Source of the DNA: Diabrotica undecimpunctata
Taxonomy: Eukaryota; Arthropoda; Insecta; Coleoptera; Chrysomelidae
Assembly: GCF_040954645.1 (NCBI RefSeq)
Contig: NC_092803.1
Span: 80,948,263-81,012,262, forward strand
Length of the DNA: 64,000 nucleotides
Reading direction: 5' to 3'
The notes below the pieces were generated by a model. That model saw only the letters and a list, made by a program, of their open reading frames with translations, ran no database searches and had not been told where the DNA came from. The position numbers and the translations under genes were made by a program. This document shows positions 61,144 to 64,000 of the stretch, piece by piece. Position 1 is the stretch's first letter. Every line of letters begins with the position of its first letter.

Positions 61144-63065
61144 ATGGCAGACCGAATGACTTTAAGAAATGGAAAAGAAGTCGTACCGAAAAAGAGTAAA
61201 AGAGAACAGGTATTAGAACAGGAACAGGATATACAGGTAGATGAAGAAAGCAGAGGAAGGTCAGGAGAAGTTGTAGTATATTTAGAGCAATGCATACAAG
61301 AAGCAGGGCAAGGTGATAGAGAGGGAAGTCTAACAGATAGTTTGAGAGAGGAGTTGGATGAGACAGTGAGAGATAGACGTGATGAAAGTGAGGATGAAAG
61401 TAGAGTGCAGGAGGAGAGACGCAGGGAAGGAGATGTTGGAGAGTCAGGGATGACACAGATGTATATGAGGCAAATAATGCGGATGCTACAACAGATGGAT
61501 CATAATATTAGGGGGGATATGCACAAAATGGATAGTAATATTAACAATATTAGGGGGGATATGAACAAAATGGAAAATAATATTAAAGGAGAACTTAGGG
61601 GAGAGTTAATTAAAATGAGGGAAGAAATCAAAGAAGAAGTGAAGATAGTCAGGGAAGAGATGCTACACATTACCCAAGGTTTAGAAGAGAAAGTAGAACA
61701 GGTTAGAGGAGAAAGTGAGGATTTTAAGAGGAATGTACAGGAGGAGATATCCAGAGAAAAGGCCATAATTAGAGCGGAAATAGGACAGGAAATTGGGAGC
61801 AGATTTGTAGAGTTGGGAACATCCATTCAAGAGAATTTACCAAGGGAAATAAACAAAGAAATTAATAAGCAGAATAAAGAGATTGTTAGGGAGGTAGAAA
61901 GTGTTAAAAGGCAAACTCAGGATCATGAGGAAAAACTTAGCATTATCAAAAACAATATAAAGATGGGATTACAGAATTTGGAACTGGAAATTGGTAGGCA
62001 TGCAAATCAGGCGGAAAAGGGAGATAGAGTATTACAGGGACAAGTTGAGGAATTGAAAGAGAAATTTAAAAATGCAAGTGAGGAGATTCAGCGTTTGGAA
62101 TCAAATCTAGGACAAACAAGGGGAGTGAGTACTGTGATGCCGAGTTATAATGATGGGGGAATTAAGTTTGACGGAAACCTGAATCACTTACATCCTAGAA
62201 TATTTGTAGATATCATCAAAAATAAGGTAAAGAATGTAAGGGATCCGATAGAAATGAAATTGAATATTCGAAACATGTTAGTGGGCATGCCATTATTATG
62301 GTTTTGCAATAATGAAAAACCATAAATAATGTGCAGGAATTTAAGGCCAAGTTTATTAACTATTTTTGGGGAGAAAACCAACAGGCTAGTTTCAGGGAAC
62401 GGTTGTATTTTGGGAAATTCAATTATGAAAAAAGTACCAACTACAATCTGTACGCAATGCAGTTATTCCAGACAGCACAATACTTAGAACCGGCTATGCG
62501 AGAAGAGGAGATTGTCCTATACATCGCCAGGCAATATAACCATAACATGGCGGAAACAATAGCTCTCCACAATATAAAGACGATGGAAAGTCTGACAGGA
62601 TATCTTCAGAGGATTGAGAGGAGTGTAGGGACGCAGATTCGAAATGGACAAGAGCAAGGGACATATAGGAATAACACAGCAAATAGACAGGGATATGTGA
62701 ATCGAGGGAATAATTATAGGGAAAGAGAATTTGAGATACAAAATAGAAGCAGGGAATTTACAAATAGGGGAGAGAATATGAACAATGTCAGGAGAGATAT
62801 CGAAAGATATAACTGGGAACGTAGACAAGGGAATCCAAACAATGATAGAGGGAATAACTGGAGACAAGGAAATGACAGAGGCAATAATTGGAGACAGAAC
62901 CAGGGAAATTATCCACAGGAGACGAGAAATAGGGAAGTTTACAGAGAAGGGAATCCAAGATATAATAGGGGGGAAAATGAGGAGAGAAGACAGGTGAATG
63001 TAGTTAGAACAGAGGAGAATAGGGGGGAAGCAAGTGTTGATGCAGAAGGGAGAAATTTTGTTTAG
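61144..63065 (+). pseudogene. gag of copy 2 (one-base deletion)
   Basis: ATG at 61144 (MADRMTLRNGKEVVPKKSKR). Frame one runs to 62325 with the acidic leader, coiled coil and start of the capsid-like region, then meets an early TAA. The same site in copy 1 has one more base (near 62318), so a single deletion shifted the frame. The second frame (62331-63065) carries QEFKAKFINYFWGENQQASF, RERLYFGKFNYEKSTNYNLY and LYIARQYNHNMAETIALHNI. It ends in an Arg/Asn/Gly-rich tail with repeats such as DRGNNWRQ, and a TAG at 63063-63065. There is no CCHC knuckle; the basic tail probably binds RNA. Confidence 0.87.
63053..63059 (+). promoter_or_regulatory. -1 ribosomal frameshift slippery heptamer
   Basis: In the gag frame the codons are AGA AAT TTT GTT TAG, giving A AAT TTT at 63053-63059, a perfect X XXY YYZ heptamer 3 nt before the gag stop. 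A -1 slip enters the protease-RT frame, which is open here (TGT TTA GAC). The downstream RNA structure was not assessed. Confidence 0.7.
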
Positions 63066-63999
63066 ACCGCTCCTATGTGCATAATATTGTCTACTTATCA
63101 AAGTATGAACATCCAAGGGAGTTTATTAGAGATACTGGGGAATTAAATAAAAATAATAACACTAATACTTTAAAGTTTATTGAAGGGTACATACAAGATT
63201 CAGTATACAAGTTATTATTAGATACAGGTTTAGAAGTAACTCTAATCAACAAAAACATTGTAAATAATTTAAATAAGGACAATATTATGGTGATATAAAC
63301 AAATAAATTATCATTAATAGGGGCGAATAATAAAAAATTATATGATACTAATAGTTCTATAATCTGTAATGTAAAATTGGGAAATAAAATGTATGAAATA
63401 CAAATGTTAGTGGTAGATCACTTAAATTTTGAGATAGTATTGGGAAATGATGAAATGGAAAAACATAAAATGATTATTAACTATGTCAATCAAACTTTAC
63501 AAATTGATCAAGAATCTATTAAATTTTGTAAATTAAATAAAGAAGAGATTTTGAATAAAGAAGAATTTCAGATTTATCAAGTAAACAGTTCAGAAGAAAT
63601 TATTTTAGTGCCAAAGGAACATGAAATGGAGATAAGAAGTTTGTTAAAGGAACATCAGAGGTTATTCAATCAAGAGGTGTGTGTGGCAAAACAATATGTA
63701 CATAAATTGGAAATGAACAAAGAAATCAAGAATTATAAAATGACATATCCCATTCCGTACAAATTAAAGAATGAGGTGTACCGAGAGCTGGATAAAATGC
63801 TGAGGGATGGAATAATAGAAAGAAGTAATTCTCTTTATATTAGTGCCATCACATGTGTAAGAAAAAAATCAGGAGAAATCAGGATATGCCTGGATGCTCG
63901 TAATATCAACAGCTATACGAGAAAACAATATGAGAGTCCAAAGAATGTTGAGGGTATTTTTGGAAGAATCACTAAAGCTAAAGTCTTTTCAAAGTTGGA
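63059..63999 (+). pseudogene. pol: retropepsin and start of RT (partial, one stop)
   Basis: In the -1 frame: FIEGYIQDSVYKLLLDTGLE with the DTG active site of an aspartic protease (about 63216-63230), then VTLINKN, a TAA at 63296-63298, and the frame goes on to the window edge. It includes VVDHLNFEIVLGNDEME (protease end), then RT opening motifs YPIPYKLKNEVYRELDKML, DGIIERSNSLYISAITCVRK, GEIRICLDARNIN and ITKAKVFSKLD. These match the Ty3/gypsy RT fingers and the first catalytic region up to F.K.D. Catalytic YxDD lies beyond the window. The stop would prevent full pol synthesis. Confidence 0.88.
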
Positions 64000-64000
64000 C

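Larger units (their letters stand above)
59588..63999 (+). mobile_element. Ty3/gypsy retrotransposon copy 2 (runs out of the window)
   Basis: Order: 5' LTR (59588-60975), leader, gag, -1 slippery site, protease, start of RT. Same family as copy 1, opposite strand. The 3' part and its LTR lie beyond base 64000. Damage seen: one-base deletion in gag and one stop in the protease region. Confidence 0.93.

Noticed and set aside
62517..63116. 199-codon minus-strand frame opposite gag
   Set aside because: It is the antisense shadow of the Arg/Asn-rich gag tail, with no family resemblance; the frames opposite gag at 56458-57205, 55542 and 61079-61826 are shadows too.

Overview
The window looks like AT-rich insect nuclear DNA, made almost entirely of transposable-element (TE) remains stacked and nested in one another. 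The insect call, perhaps a beetle or another lineage rich in Penelope-like elements (PLEs), is an inference. It rests on the mix of TE families (RTE and I-clade LINEs, PLEs with GIY-YIG endonuclease domains, Ty3/gypsy, pogo, piggyBac, Harbinger with MADF, Tc1 and mariner), on long (TA)n tracts, and on small spliceosomal introns inside transposase genes. I found no convincing host gene, rRNA or tRNA. Two small CpG-richer patches (about 23340-23710 and 48180-48620) are the only places where I would look for a host exon or promoter.

Layout. 1-663: 3' end of an LTR retrotransposon with its LTR. 1345-3870: damaged RTE LINE. 4085-9475: LINE scraps, a fold-back element, a PLE with GIY-YIG domain and a hammerhead-like motif, and another LINE C-terminus. 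10690-12796: two PLE copies in inverted orientation. 12912-18381: full-length, nearly intact I-clade LINE on the minus strand, with an 11-bp target-site duplication and a 32-nt poly(A) tail. 18950-20935: Harbinger element with interleaved MADF and transposase pieces. 21375-25500: mariner/Tc1-type remnants, one interrupted by a short RTE with an 8-bp duplication. 26260-30497: a fold-back MITE-like element, a PLE end with a hammerhead-like fold, and a 2.7-kb element with terminal inverted repeats (TIRs) carrying a Cys-rich coding remnant. 30661-35950: LTR-like direct repeats and several LINE fragments. 36561-37979: complete Tc1 element inserted in a (TA)n tract. 38140-41125: LINE and fold-back pieces.

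42473-46385: a piggyBac pseudogene split at a TA by a complete pogo element (43042-45655). The 623-residue pogo transposase has an uninterrupted frame, a DDD triad, an N-terminal HTH and a C-terminal PHD finger. This is the best-preserved protein-coding gene here. 46735-51860: LINE fragments, long unassigned AT-rich DNA and another hammerhead-like PLE end. 53265-58823 and 59588-63999: two copies of one Ty3/gypsy retrotransposon facing away from each other (minus, then plus) around a 764-bp spacer. The minus copy has both LTRs but has lost most of pol. The plus copy runs off the window inside reverse transcriptase and shows an A AAT TTT slippery site at the gag-pol junction.

No pathway links these genes. 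The main themes are nested insertion, inverted duplicates able to make long hairpin RNA, and repeated capture of TE ends by (TA)n microsatellites.
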